From NCBI RefSeq assembly GCF_019104725.1, contig NZ_JAHRXF010000013.1:1-64000 (forward strand): a stretch of 64,000 nt of DNA, given 5' to 3'. The DNA comes from Streptomyces corallincola. GTDB taxonomy: Bacteria; Actinomycetota; Actinomycetes; Streptomycetales; Streptomycetaceae. The position numbers and the translations under genes were made by a program. The notes beneath the pieces are model-generated. The model made no database searches, was not told the origin of the DNA, and saw nothing but the letters and a program-made list of their open reading frames with translations. Below are positions 16,513-24,295 of this stretch, piece by piece. Position 1 is the first letter of the stretch; the number at the start of each line of letters is the position of its first letter.

Positions 16513-16761
16513 ATGCTGAGCAATCTGAAGCGTTCCGCCGCCGTCACCGGTGCGCTGGCCGTCGCGTCCGTCTCCCTGGTCGTGGGCGCCACCGGCCAGG
16601 CCTCGGCCGACCCGGACGACCCGAGCGTCACCACCGTCGCCGAGTACTCCAATGTGGCGTTCTGCATGGCGAACCTGCCGCGTTGGCAGGCGGAGAACCA
16701 GAACACGGGTGTCCAGTTCCGCTGTGTCTTCAAGGGCGGCACCTGGCACCTCCTGTTCTAG
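16513..16761 (+). CDS. Small secreted two-cysteine peptide, copy 1 (unknown family)
   Basis: This is an 82-residue precursor with a Sec signal peptide (positively charged MLSNLKR, hydrophobic core to about residue 27, cleavage likely after ASA at about 33). The mature part of about 50 residues has two Cys separated by exactly 19 residues (CMANLPRWQAE... to ...FRC) and ends CVFKGGTWHLLF. The same C-x19-C plus CVFK...W-L-F ending occurs in the minus-strand gene at 21936, so the two are paralogues. One exported disulfide is predicted. AAAGGTG sits 6 bases before the ATG. It is flanked by hairpins on both sides and forms its own transcript between hemD and hemB. I do not recognise the family. Confidence 0.85.
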   Translation: MLSNLKRSAAVTGALAVASVSLVVGATGQASADPDDPSVTTVAEYSNVAFCMANLPRWQAENQNTGVQFRCVFKGGTWHLLF

Positions 16762-16777
16762 GACCTGTCACCGGCAC

Positions 16778-16812
16778 GGCGGCGGAACGCTGCTCGGAAG
16801 CGCTCCGCCGCC
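16778..16812 (+). terminator. Terminator of the secreted-peptide gene
   Basis: Arms 16778-16791 and 16799-16812 (14 bases, one mismatch) form a GC-rich hairpin with a 7-base loop, 17 bases after the stop codon and before hemB. Confidence 0.88.
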
Positions 16813-16875
16813 ACCGTTCGCGGTCCGACATCGCGTCGGCAAGGGGGCGGGCGGGCCGGGCGTAGCGTAGGGGGC

Positions 16876-17868
16876 ATGACGAAGTACGGAACCTTCCCCG
16901 GTACGCGTCCCCGGCGGCTGCGGACCTCGCCCGTCATGCGCCGGATGGTCGCCGAGACCCGGCTGCACCCGGCCGACCTGATCCTCCCGGCGTTCGTCCG
17001 CGAGGGCGTGAGCGAGCCGGTGCCGATCGGGGCGATGCCCGGGGTGGTGCAGCACACGCGGGACAGTCTGCGGAAGGCCGCCGTGGAGGCGGTGGAGGCC
17101 GGGGTCTCCGGGATCATGCTCTTCGGGGTGCCGGAGGACGCCAAGAAGGACGCCCTCGGCACCCCCGGCACCGACCCGGACGGCATCCTCCAGGTCGCGC
17201 TGCGCGACGTGCGCGCCGAGGTCGGGGACGACCTGCTCGTCATGTCCGACCTGTGCCTGGACGAGTTCACCGACCACGGTCACTGCGGGGTCCTGGACGC
17301 CGAGGGCCGCGTGGACAACGACGCCACGCTGGAGCGGTACGCCGAGATGGCCCAGGTCCAGGCGGACGCGGGCGCCCATGTCGTCGGCCCCAGCGGCATG
17401 ATGGACGGCCAGATCGGGGTCGTGCGCGACGCGCTGGACCAGATCAACCGGGAGGACGTGGCGATCCTCGCCTACACCGCGAAGTACGCCTCCGCGTTCT
17501 TCGGGCCGTTCCGGGAGGCCGTCGGCTCCTCCCTCCAGGGCGACCGCAAGACCTACCAGCAGGACCCGGCCAACCTGCGCGAGTCGCTGCGTGAGCTGGA
17601 GCTGGACCTCGCCGAGGGCGCCGACATGGTCATGGTGAAGCCCGCCGGGCCCTACCTCGACATCCTGGCGCGGGTCGCGGACGCGGTGGACGTGCCGGTC
17701 GCCGCGTACCAGGTCTCCGGGGAGTACGCGATGGTCGAGGCCGCCGCCGAGAAGGGCTGGATCGACCGGGACCGGGCGATCATGGAGACCCTGACCGGCA
17801 TCAAGCGGGCGGGCGCCCGCACCATCCTCACGTACTGGGCGACGGAGGCGGCGCGGGCGCTGCGCTGA
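16876..17868 (+). CDS. hemB: Delta-aminolevulinic acid dehydratase (porphobilinogen synthase)
   Basis: HemB condenses two 5-aminolevulinate molecules to porphobilinogen in the cytosol. The 330-residue protein has both Schiff-base lysines: Lys203 in [10 protein letters not shown] and Lys255 in [10 protein letters not shown]. The active-site metal loop reads [14 protein letters not shown], that is Cys127, Asp129 and Cys137, which is neither the three-Cys zinc type (CxC...C) nor the all-Asp magnesium type. A predicted allosteric-site arginine/aspartate region is not obvious. It lies outside the rex-hemACD operon, after the secreted-peptide gene and its terminator, so it probably has its own promoter in the 60 bases upstream; the ATG follows GTAGGGGGC. 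Confidence 0.97.
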   Translation: MTKYGTFPGTRPRRLRTSPVMRRMVAETRLHPADLILPAFVREGVSEPVPIGAMPGVVQHTRDSLRKAAVEAVEAGVSGIMLFGVPEDAKKDALGTPGTDPDGILQVALRDVRAEVGDDLLVMSDLCLDEFTDHGHCGVLDAEGRVDNDATLERYAEMAQVQADAGAHVVGPSGMMDGQIGVVRDALDQINREDVAILAYTAKYASAFFGPFREAVGSSLQGDRKTYQQDPANLRESLRELELDLAEGADMVMVKPAGPYLDILARVADAVDVPVAAYQVSGEYAMVEAAAEKGWIDRDRAIMETLTGIKRAGARTILTYWATEAARALR

Positions 17869-17889
17869 GCACCCGCCGCTCCGGCGGGG

Positions 17890-18657
17890 TCAGTCCCACC
17901 AGAAGGTCCACGAGGTGGCTCCGGGCAGGGTCTCGGCGTACTTGGCCAGATCCGCCGGGCTGTCCGGCTCCACCACGTCCGGGCAGAACGCGCCGTGTTC
18001 GGCGGCCAGCGTCAGGGCCGCCTCCGCCGTCGTGGGCGGCGCCCCGACCGACACCGTGAGGTGGTCGAAGCCGAGCCCCACGACGCGTATGCCGTAGCGG
18101 TCCTCCCAGGAGCGGAGGACCGCGCAGAGCCGGGCCACGTCGTCGTCGTGGTTCAGCGGGCCCGACCAGCCGAGCACGGCCGGGATGTCGGCGGAGCGGC
18201 GGGCCGGGACCAGCGCGAGGTGCGGTCGCGCGAAGCGGCTGTCCTCGGTGAGCGCGTCCGCGACCACCGTCGCGCGGGTGTCGGGGTCGGCGGTGGGCGT
18301 GCCGTCCGGCGCGAAGCCGGGCCACTCCTCGTCCGAGAGGTCCGCCCAGTACTCCGTGAGCACGTCCTCGGCGTCGTGATCGCCGGGGTACGAGGCGTGC
18401 TCCGGCATCAACTCCCAGTCGCTGGGCGCCCCTTGAGCGCCACCTAGCTCCAGCAGCACCGGCAGCAGCCCCGCCCGCGCGGCGGGCCGCCCGAGCGCCT
18501 TCCACGTGCCGGGGCCCGCCGTCTTCTCCGCGTGCCACAACAGGGGTTCGCCCGTGGGCGCCTTGCCGACCAGTCGGCCGGGCGGCAGTGCGAGGCCGAC
18601 GCTACGGCCGCTGGGGTCCGTTGCCAGCCTGGGCAGCGGGTTGGGAAGAGTCGCCAT
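17890..18657 (-). CDS. DUF4253 domain-containing protein
   Basis: This 255-residue, acidic, probably cytosolic protein has no signal peptide. The C-terminal half (GWSGPLNHDDDVARLCAVLRSWEDRYGIRVVGLGFDHLTVSVG through CPDVV and WTFWWD) has the pattern of DUF4253, a domain found in streptomycete and other bacterial proteins of unknown function. ATG 18657 gives MATLPNPLPRL; an ATG-proximal extension upstream is unlikely because it runs into the neighbouring gene. The start lies 56 bases inside the 3' end of the DUF3566-like gene on the same strand, so the two are probably coupled. Only 21 bases separate it from the convergent hemB stop. Confidence 0.75.
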   Translation of the reverse strand: MATLPNPLPRLATDPSGRSVGLALPPGRLVGKAPTGEPLLWHAEKTAGPGTWKALGRPAARAGLLPVLLELGGAQGAPSDWELMPEHASYPGDHDAEDVLTEYWADLSDEEWPGFAPDGTPTADPDTRATVVADALTEDSRFARPHLALVPARRSADIPAVLGWSGPLNHDDDVARLCAVLRSWEDRYGIRVVGLGFDHLTVSVGAPPTTAEAALTLAAEHGAFCPDVVEPDSPADLAKYAETLPGATSWTFWWD

Positions 18658-19141
18658 GCCCGTGACTGTAGGGGGTGGCACTGACAGTGCCGGGTGCGAT
18701 CCGTCGCCGTACGCGGGTGCGGAGTCGGTCGGCGTACTGGTACGCGCGTGCCGCCGCCGGTGTCGGGTCGCTGAGGTCGTCCGTCACGGCGACCTCCACG
18801 CCTCCGCTGTACTGCGCGGTCATGTTGTAGATGAACGTGCTCAGCGAGGCGAGCGCCGTCCCGAGGACGATCTCCATGACCGCCACGGCGCCCCCGATGA
18901 CCAGGGTCGTCCACACGCCCGGCCACTCACCGGGCGCGACGATGTCCAGCACGGCCGCGAGGATCACCATCCCGAGCAGCACGCTCGCCCCGAGCCCGGT
19001 CAGGAACAGGAAGCTCGTCACCGTCACCGACCAGGGGTCCGCCTCGGATATCCGCATCCGCGTGCTTCCCGGACGGGGTATCGGTGCCGGTACCTCCACC
19101 GCGGGGGCGGGGCCTCGGGTCCTGCGCCGTGATCTGCTCAT
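18602..19141 (-). CDS. DUF3566-like two-helix membrane protein
   Basis: This 179-residue protein has a basic, proline-rich N-terminus (about 35 residues) and then two transmembrane helices (SVTVTSFLFLTGLGASVLLGM and TTLVIGGAVAVMEIVLGTAL), ending with LSTFIYNMTAQYSGGVEVAVTDDL. The DPWSV start and the IYN...GGVEV.VTDD end are the pattern of DUF3566, a membrane family usually encoded near gyrA in actinobacteria. This copy is in a different place and is not next to gyrase, so it is probably a paralogue. Its function is unknown. AGGGGAG precedes ATG 19141. The C-terminal 50 residues are soluble and overlap the DUF4253 gene. Confidence 0.7.
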   Translation of the reverse strand: MSRSRRRTRGPAPAVEVPAPIPRPGSTRMRISEADPWSVTVTSFLFLTGLGASVLLGMVILAAVLDIVAPGEWPGVWTTLVIGGAVAVMEIVLGTALASLSTFIYNMTAQYSGGVEVAVTDDLSDPTPAAARAYQYADRLRTRVRRRIAPGTVSATPYSHGHGDSSQPAAQAGNGPQRP

Positions 19142-19259
19142 GCGCTACTCCCCTGGCTGGCTCGCATTCCACCAGCGACGGTATGCGGGGGCGGGGGGCG
19201 ACGCATCCAGAAGAGTTACGGTGCGTGAGGGGTACCGCTGAACGGGTGTATTTGGGGGA

Positions 19260-19454
19260 TCAGCGGGGCTGAGCTGCGGCGTACGCGGTGAAGGTCTGCC
19301 AGGTGGCGCTGGCCACGTGCAGCTCGGGGCCCGTGGTGGGGGTGTGCTTGGAGTCGCGGACGTGGATGTGGTCTGGCGCGAGGGCCACTTCGAGGCAGGC
19401 GCCGCCTTCTTCCATGCTGTGTGACGACTTGAACCATGCAAGTGCGGTGCTCAT
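19260..19454 (-). CDS. DUF397 domain protein (BldB-related small acidic protein)
   Basis: This 64-residue protein has the DUF397 pattern: W-x-KSS (WFKSSHS), a GACLEVA segment, VRDSK near residue 33 and the terminal AxWxxFxAYA. DUF397 proteins are abundant in Streptomyces, are related to BldB, and pair with XRE-type regulators in whiJ- and abaA-like loci, where they are thought to modulate the regulator. ATG 19454 overlaps the TGA of the upstream XRE gene (ATGA), which makes co-translation with that regulator likely. Confidence 0.9.
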   Translation of the reverse strand: MSTALAWFKSSHSMEEGGACLEVALAPDHIHVRDSKHTPTTGPELHVASATWQTFTAYAAAQPR

Positions 19455-20278
19455 AGCTCTCCTAGCAGGTCGTCCAGCAGGCTCGCGGAAAACTCGGGAG
19501 TCAGGGCCTGCGAGCGCAGCATCGCATACTTGCGGGCCAGGAAAGACACCCATTCCGGGTCCCTCACCAACTCGCTGCCTCCGTAGGACTCGGTGTACGC
19601 GAGCTGCTGATGATCGGGTGTCTCCATCAGGGTGAAGAAGCCGCCGATACCCGCATGCCCGTCCCGTTTCAACGGGAGGATCTGCAAGGAGACATGCGGG
19701 ATATCGGCTGAATCCCGCAGGCGCTCGATCTGTTCGCGGTGCGCCTCCGGGCCGCCCACAGGGAATCGAATCACGGGCTCCCAGATCACGAAGCTCAGCG
19801 TGGGCGGGTCTGGGCGGTGGATGATCTCCTGACGGTTCAGCCGCTCCGCGATCATCTCCTCCAGTTTCTCGGCGCTGAAGGCGGGGACGCGGCATCTGAA
19901 GACGGCACGTGCGTATGCCTCGGTCTGCAATATGCCGGGCATCACGAGGGCGTCGAACCACGAGAGTGACAGCGCATCGTGCTCGTGCTGCATGTACTGC
20001 TCTGCGTTCAAGGGGAGCTGGTCCACTTCGGGAAGCTTGGCAACGCCTGCCGCCAGCATGCCCTTCGTGTCCAACAGATCGTCGATCAGCACGGCGAGGT
20101 CCGGCATCAGTACGCGCCGTCCCTGCTCAATCGAAGCGATCGTCTCCTCGTCCACGTTCAGACGGCCCGCCAGTGAGCGTTGGGTGTAACCCGCCGCCTT
20201 GCGTGCTGCCTGTAGCTGGGCGCCCAGCATTCTCATGGACGAGTAGTTCTTCTTGCGTGGCAGCTTGCCCGAGTTCAT
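19451..20278 (-). CDS. XRE-family helix-turn-helix regulator with DUF5753 domain (WhiJ-like)
   Basis: This 275-residue regulator has an N-terminal XRE helix-turn-helix (LGAQLQAARKAAGYTQRSLA, then NVDEETIASIEQGRR, about residues 18-55) followed by a DUF5753 domain (ALVMPGILQTEAYARAVF, DPPTLSFVIWEPVIRFPVGG and HVSLQILPL). This architecture is typical of the many Streptomyces WhiJ/AbaA-type regulators that pair with a DUF397 protein and an anti-sigma-like ATPase. All three are here: the DUF397 gene is immediately downstream and the ATPase is divergently transcribed. ATG 20278 follows GGGAGTGGGAG. A perfect 9-base inverted repeat in the divergent promoter (20323-20345) is its likely operator. Confidence 0.9.
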   Translation of the reverse strand: MNSGKLPRKKNYSSMRMLGAQLQAARKAAGYTQRSLAGRLNVDEETIASIEQGRRVLMPDLAVLIDDLLDTKGMLAAGVAKLPEVDQLPLNAEQYMQHEHDALSLSWFDALVMPGILQTEAYARAVFRCRVPAFSAEKLEEMIAERLNRQEIIHRPDPPTLSFVIWEPVIRFPVGGPEAHREQIERLRDSADIPHVSLQILPLKRDGHAGIGGFFTLMETPDHQQLAYTESYGGSELVRDPEWVSFLARKYAMLRSQALTPEFSASLLDDLLGEL

Positions 20279-20322
20279 GTTGCTCCCACTCCCCACAGGC
20301 ACACCGCCCGGACCCTTTCCAA

Positions 20323-20345
20323 CCCGTACTCATAACGAGTACGGG
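20323..20345. promoter_or_regulatory. Perfect inverted repeat in the divergent promoter, probable XRE operator
   Basis: CCCGTACTC (20323-20331) and GAGTACGGG (20337-20345) are exact reverse complements around the spacer ATAAC. The element lies between the divergent XRE regulator (start 20278) and ATPase (start about 20367) genes, 22 bases before the latter. Symmetry and position suggest autoregulation by the adjacent XRE protein. Confidence 0.65.
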
Positions 20346-20366
20346 CTCACTCCCTGATCCACGCTA

Positions 20367-20801
20367 GTGACTGTGCGCCACATTCGTACCGTGAACGTAG
20401 AAACCGAACTCCCCAAGCAGCGCGACCAGTTCTACGGTCGCGCCCGCCAATCCGTCCCCGCTGCCAGGAAGTTCGCGGAGTGGTCCTTGGACCACTGGGG
20501 GCTCACTGACTGGGCCCGCGCCCGCGATGTGTCGCTGTGTGTGAGCGAGTTGGCCACCAACGCGCTCGTGCACGGGGTGCCGCCCGGCCGGGGTTTCCTC
20601 GTGCGGGTGCGGTACGACGGGACGCTCGTCCGGGTCGAGGTGCACGACAGCGGCTCCGGCGTCCCGCACCTCGCCGGGGTGGGCGGCGCGGACGACGAGC
20701 ACGGGCGCGGCCTGCTGCTGGTGGCGGCGCTCGCGGACAAGTGGGGGGTGGGGGAGCGGGTGCCCGGCAAGCTGGTGTGGTGCGAGTTCGCGGTGGAGTG
20801 A
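20367..20801 (+). CDS. ATP-binding protein, RsbW/SpoIIAB-like (HATPase_c_2)
   Basis: This protein of about 144 residues has a GHKL-type ATPase fold as in anti-sigma factor kinases. The N-box is SELATNALVHG near residue 61, the G1 box VEVHDSGSGVP near residue 90 and the G2 box GRGLLLVAALADKWG near residue 111. Such proteins either phosphorylate anti-anti-sigma partners or act within whiJ/abaA-like loci; no STAS-domain partner is encoded nearby. The start is uncertain: GTG 20367 is the longest form, but GTG 20373 or 20391 (MNVETELPKQRDQF) would also fit and none has a strong ribosome binding site. It is divergent from the XRE-DUF397 pair with a palindromic element between. Confidence 0.85.
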   Translation: MTVRHIRTVNVETELPKQRDQFYGRARQSVPAARKFAEWSLDHWGLTDWARARDVSLCVSELATNALVHGVPPGRGFLVRVRYDGTLVRVEVHDSGSGVPHLAGVGGADDEHGRGLLLVAALADKWGVGERVPGKLVWCEFAVE

Positions 20802-20938
20802 GGCGCGGGGGCGCGGCCCTCGCCCGGAGGTCCCTGCCGTTGAGTGACCGAGCCGTTTCGGAACGCGGTGTGACCAAGTCGAGGCTGCTTTGCAGCACAA
20901 ACGGTGAACGCCATAGAGGTCAAATACGGTGTGTAGTT

Positions 20939-21907
20939 ATGACACTCATGACGACTCCTTTCGACACGCGAGCCACCGCCACGGAGATCCTGGCCGGAAC
21001 CGACCTCACCGGGCGGCGGATCATCGTCACCGGAGGGGCCTCCGGCCTCGGCACGGAGACGGTGCGCGCGCTCGCCGGTGCGGGTGCGCGGGTCACCATC
21101 GCCACCCGTGACCCCGCACTCGCCAAACCGCTCCTCGACGCGTTCCCCGGTACCGAGGCCGTCGCGCTGGACCTCGCCGACCTGGACTCGGTCCGGGCCT
21201 TCTGTGCCGCGTGGGACGGGCCCCTGGACGCGCTGGTCGCCAACGCGGGCGTGATGATGCTGCCCACCCGGCAGGTCAACGCGCAGGGCTGGGAGATGCA
21301 GCTCGCCACCAACTACCTCGGCCACTTCGCCCTGGCGAACGGCCTGCACGGCGCCCTGAAGGCGGCCGAGCGGCCCCGGGTGGTCACTCTCAGCTCCGGT
21401 GCCCACCTGGTGGTGGGCTTCGACTTCGACGACCCGCAGTTCGAGAACCGCCCCTACGACCCCTTCGCCGCCTACGCCCAGTCGAAGACGGCCGATGTGC
21501 TGCTCGCCGTCGGTATCAGCCGCCGGTGGGCGGACGACGGGATCGTGGCCAACTCCTGCGCCCCGGGTGCCATCCACACCAACCTGGCCCGGCACCTGGA
21601 CGAGCCCACCCTGAAGGCGCTGGGCGCGATGGACGACGAGGGCAACCTCATCACCCCGGACCACTTCAAGACGGCGGAACAGGGCGCCGCCACGACCGTG
21701 CTGCTCGCCGCCTCGCCGCTTCTCGACGGCGTGACCGGCCGTTACTTCGAGGACAACCAGGAGGCCACCCTGGTGGAGGGCGGCCCGCAGCTGATGGCCG
21801 CCGGTCCCGAGAACCTGATGCGAAACGTCGCCACCTGGGCTCTCGACCCGGCCGCCGCCGACCGGCTGTGGGACTACGCGCTTCCCGTGATCCACGAAGC
21901 CGCCTGA
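20939..21907 (+). CDS. Short-chain dehydrogenase/reductase (SDR) family oxidoreductase
   Basis: This 322-residue cytosolic oxidoreductase has the Rossmann NAD(P) motif TGGASGLG near residue 33, NAGVMM near residue 100, the catalytic Ser in VVTLSSGAH near residue 148 and the YxxxK pair in YAQSK near residue 180. Length and the motif after YAQSKTADVLL resemble the retinol-dehydrogenase/WW-oxidoreductase-like SDR subgroup common in actinobacteria. The substrate is unknown. ATG 20939 is taken as the start; ATG 20948 three codons later is equally possible. It is alone on the plus strand, about 135 bases after the ATPase gene, and converges on the second secreted-peptide gene. Confidence 0.9.
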   Translation: MTLMTTPFDTRATATEILAGTDLTGRRIIVTGGASGLGTETVRALAGAGARVTIATRDPALAKPLLDAFPGTEAVALDLADLDSVRAFCAAWDGPLDALVANAGVMMLPTRQVNAQGWEMQLATNYLGHFALANGLHGALKAAERPRVVTLSSGAHLVVGFDFDDPQFENRPYDPFAAYAQSKTADVLLAVGISRRWADDGIVANSCAPGAIHTNLARHLDEPTLKALGAMDDEGNLITPDHFKTAEQGAATTVLLAASPLLDGVTGRYFEDNQEATLVEGGPQLMAAGPENLMRNVATWALDPAAADRLWDYALPVIHEAA

Positions 21908-21935
21908 CACCGGAACCAGTACGTCCCGGAACGCC

Positions 21936-22190
21936 CTAGAACACGAGGTACCACACGTTGTCGTCCGACTTGAAGACGCACTGGTAGTGGGCGTCCGGGT
22001 TGCTGTCGCTGGCCTGGCGGATCGCCCTGTTGAGCTCGCACGGGGCCTGGGAGGTGAAGTGTCCGACGGAATTCTTGGACGTGTCCGTCCACTCCGCGGC
22101 GGCCGGGGTGGTGGAGCCGAGGACCAGCGCGAGGGCCGAGACGGCCAGGGCACCCGAGGCGGCTATGGAGCGCTTGACGCGGTGACGCAT
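21936..22190 (-). CDS. Small secreted two-cysteine peptide, copy 2
   Basis: This 84-residue precursor has a Sec signal peptide (MRHRVKRS, hydrophobic core, likely cleavage after TTPAAA near residue 34). The mature domain has two Cys exactly 19 residues apart (CELNRAIRQ... to ...YQC) and ends CVFKSDDNVWYLVF, matching copy 1 at 16513 in spacing and ending but differing widely between the Cys, so these are diverged paralogues 5 kb apart in opposite orientation. GAAAGG precedes ATG 22190. A nested palindrome (22217-22243) is just upstream, and the box GACCATTCGGGTCAATTG inside it is shared with copy 1. The role is unknown; an exported, disulfide-bonded peptide is what the sequence shows. Confidence 0.85.
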   Translation of the reverse strand: MRHRVKRSIAASGALAVSALALVLGSTTPAAAEWTDTSKNSVGHFTSQAPCELNRAIRQASDSNPDAHYQCVFKSDDNVWYLVF

Positions 22191-22216
22191 GTTCGTGCCT
22201 TTCGTCCGCACGTGGG

Positions 22217-22243
22217 CCATTCGGAATCAATTGACCCGAATGG
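22217..22243. promoter_or_regulatory. Nested palindrome upstream of secreted-peptide copy 2
   Basis: CCATTCGG (22217-22224) and CCGAATGG (22236-22243) are exact reverse complements, and the sequence between contains another perfect palindrome, TCAATTGA (22227-22234). It begins 27 bases upstream of the start codon at 22190. The position suggests an operator; the left part of it is the box shared with the gene at 16513. Confidence 0.55.
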
Positions 22244-22310
22244 TCATACGCTCCCTACACGAGCCAACGGCCGGGCAGGTTCACGGAGTTGAGGACATGC
22301 ACGGGAAGGC

Positions 22311-22346
22311 GGCCGTGGGGCCCGCGGTGATCGGGGCCCCACGGCC
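22311..22346 (-). terminator. Terminator of argS
   Basis: Perfect 13-base arms (22311-22323 and 22334-22346) with a 10-base loop lie just beyond the argS stop codon on the minus strand. Confidence 0.9.
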
Positions 22347-22351
22347 GGCCG

Positions 22352-24130
22352 TCAGAGCTTCTCCGGGGTCCTGATGCCCAGCAGGGTCATCCCCGTGTGC
22401 AGGGTCCGGGCCGTCAGGTCCGCCAGGAACAGGCGGTTCTCCATCTGGGCCGGGGTCTCGGCCTTCAGGACCGGGCACTGGTCGTAGAAGGTCGTGAGGT
22501 GGGAGGCGAGCTGGTAGAGGTAGGCGGCGAGCTTGTGGGGCTCGTAGCCGGAGGCGACCTCGTGGACCGTCTCCGCGAACTGGTCCAGGTGGAGCCCCAA
22601 CGCACGTTCCGCCGGGGCGAGTTCCAGCTCGGGGTGGGCCGCCGGGACCGCCGCGCCCGCCTTGCGCAGGATGGACTGGACACGGGCGTAGGCGTACTGG
22701 AGGTAGACCGAGGTGTCGCCGTTCAGCGAGACCATCTGGTCCAGGTCGAACTTGTAGTCCCGGACCGCCGAGGTGGACAGGTCGGCGTACTTGACCGCGC
22801 CGATGCCGACGTAGCGGCCGTTCTCGGTGATCTCCTCGTCCGTCAGGCCGACCTTCTCCGCCTTCTCCCGGACGACCGCCGTGGCCCGCTCGACGGCCTC
22901 GTCCAGGAGGTCCTCCAGCTTCACCGTCTCGCCCTCACGGGTCTTGAACGGCTTGCCGTCCTTGCCGAGGACCGTGCCGAACGCGAGCTGCCGCGCGTCC
23001 ACGTCCGCGCCGAGCCACCCGGCCCGCCGGGCGGTCTCGAAGACCATCTTGAAGTGCAGGGCCTGCCGGGCGTCCACCACGTAGAGGAGGGTGCTCGCCT
23101 TCAGGTGGAAGACGCGGTCCCGGATCGCGGACAGGTCCGTCGCCGCGTACCCGAAACCGCCGTCCGACTTCTGCACGATCAGCGGGACCGGGTTGCCGTC
23201 CGGGCCCTTCACGTCGTCGAAGAACACGCACAGCGCGCCCTCGGAGCGCACCGCGACACCGGACTCCTCCAGCAGGCGGCAGGTCTCGGCGAGCATGGCG
23301 TTGTAGCCGGACTCGCCGACCACGTCCGGGTCCCGGATCTCCATGTCCAGCTTGTCGAAGACCGAGTAGAAGTAGACCTTCGACTCGTCCACGAACTTCT
23401 GCCACATGGCCAGCGTCTCCGGCTCGCCCGCCTGGAGGTCCACCACCCGGCGCCGGGCCCGCGTCTTGAACTCCTCGTCGGAGTCGAAGAGGGCACGGGA
23501 CGCCTTGTAGAGCCGGTTCAGGTTGGACATGGCCTGCTCGCCGGAGGCGGCCGTGCCGTCGTCGCCGGAGCGGTCCAGCTCGTGCGGGTGCTCGATCAGA
23601 TACTGGATGAGCATGCCGAACTGGGTGCCCCAGTCCCCGATGTGGTGCCGCCGGACCACCGTCTCACCGGTGAACTCCAGCAACCGCACCACCGCGTCAC
23701 CGATCACCGCCGACCGCAGGTGACCGACGTGCATCTCCTTCGCCACGTTCGGCTGGGCGTAGTCGATGACCGTCGTACCCGACAGCTCCGCGAACGGGAC
23801 GCCGAGCCGGCCGGTGGCGTCCGCGTACCGCGCGGCCAGGTTCTCGGTGATCGCCCGGTCCGCGATCGTCACGTTGAGGAAGCCGGGGCCCGACACCTCC
23901 ACGTCCGCGATCACCCCGCCGGTGACCAGGTGGGACACCACTTGCGTGGCCAGCTCGCGCGGGTTGGCCTTGGCCTTCTTCGCCAGCGCCAGGATGCCGT
24001 TGGCCTGGTAGTCCGCCCGGTCGCTTCGGCGCAGCAGCGGGTCCGCGCCCGCCGCCTCCGGCACGGAGGCCGTGAGCGCGGACGCCAGGTGCTGCTGGAC
24101 GGAGTCGCTGAGGGACGTGACCGAGGCCAT
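22352..24130 (-). CDS. argS: Arginyl-tRNA synthetase
   Basis: This 592-residue class I aminoacyl-tRNA synthetase charges tRNA(Arg). The N-terminal Add-1 domain (about 1-110) is followed by the catalytic core with the HIGH-type motif [16 protein letters not shown] near residue 132 and [16 protein letters not shown]. The region [16 protein letters not shown] replaces a canonical KMSKS, as in many ArgRS. The anticodon-binding DALR domain ends [13 protein letters not shown] 24130 gives [15 protein letters not shown]; the ribosome binding site is weak. It is divergent from lysS with about 165 bases between the starts. The single-copy essential enzyme and normal length leave little doubt. Confidence 0.98.
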   Translation of the reverse strand: MASVTSLSDSVQQHLASALTASVPEAAGADPLLRRSDRADYQANGILALAKKAKANPRELATQVVSHLVTGGVIADVEVSGPGFLNVTIADRAITENLAARYADATGRLGVPFAELSGTTVIDYAQPNVAKEMHVGHLRSAVIGDAVVRLLEFTGETVVRRHHIGDWGTQFGMLIQYLIEHPHELDRSGDDGTAASGEQAMSNLNRLYKASRALFDSDEEFKTRARRRVVDLQAGEPETLAMWQKFVDESKVYFYSVFDKLDMEIRDPDVVGESGYNAMLAETCRLLEESGVAVRSEGALCVFFDDVKGPDGNPVPLIVQKSDGGFGYAATDLSAIRDRVFHLKASTLLYVVDARQALHFKMVFETARRAGWLGADVDARQLAFGTVLGKDGKPFKTREGETVKLEDLLDEAVERATAVVREKAEKVGLTDEEITENGRYVGIGAVKYADLSTSAVRDYKFDLDQMVSLNGDTSVYLQYAYARVQSILRKAGAAVPAAHPELELAPAERALGLHLDQFAETVHEVASGYEPHKLAAYLYQLASHLTTFYDQCPVLKAETPAQMENRLFLADLTARTLHTGMTLLGIRTPEKL

Positions 24131-24295
24131 GAGGTGGATGCCGTTTCTGCTCGGGTTCCGGGGCGCGCCGGCGGACAGCGCTTCGGAGCCGAGTATCCCA
24201 CGCGGTGAAAAGCGGTTTTCGTGCTCGCGGGCCCGCCTGGGACAATGGACCGGCCAGCCGTGCGACCGTACCGGCTGCCGGACAGGAAGAAGGAC

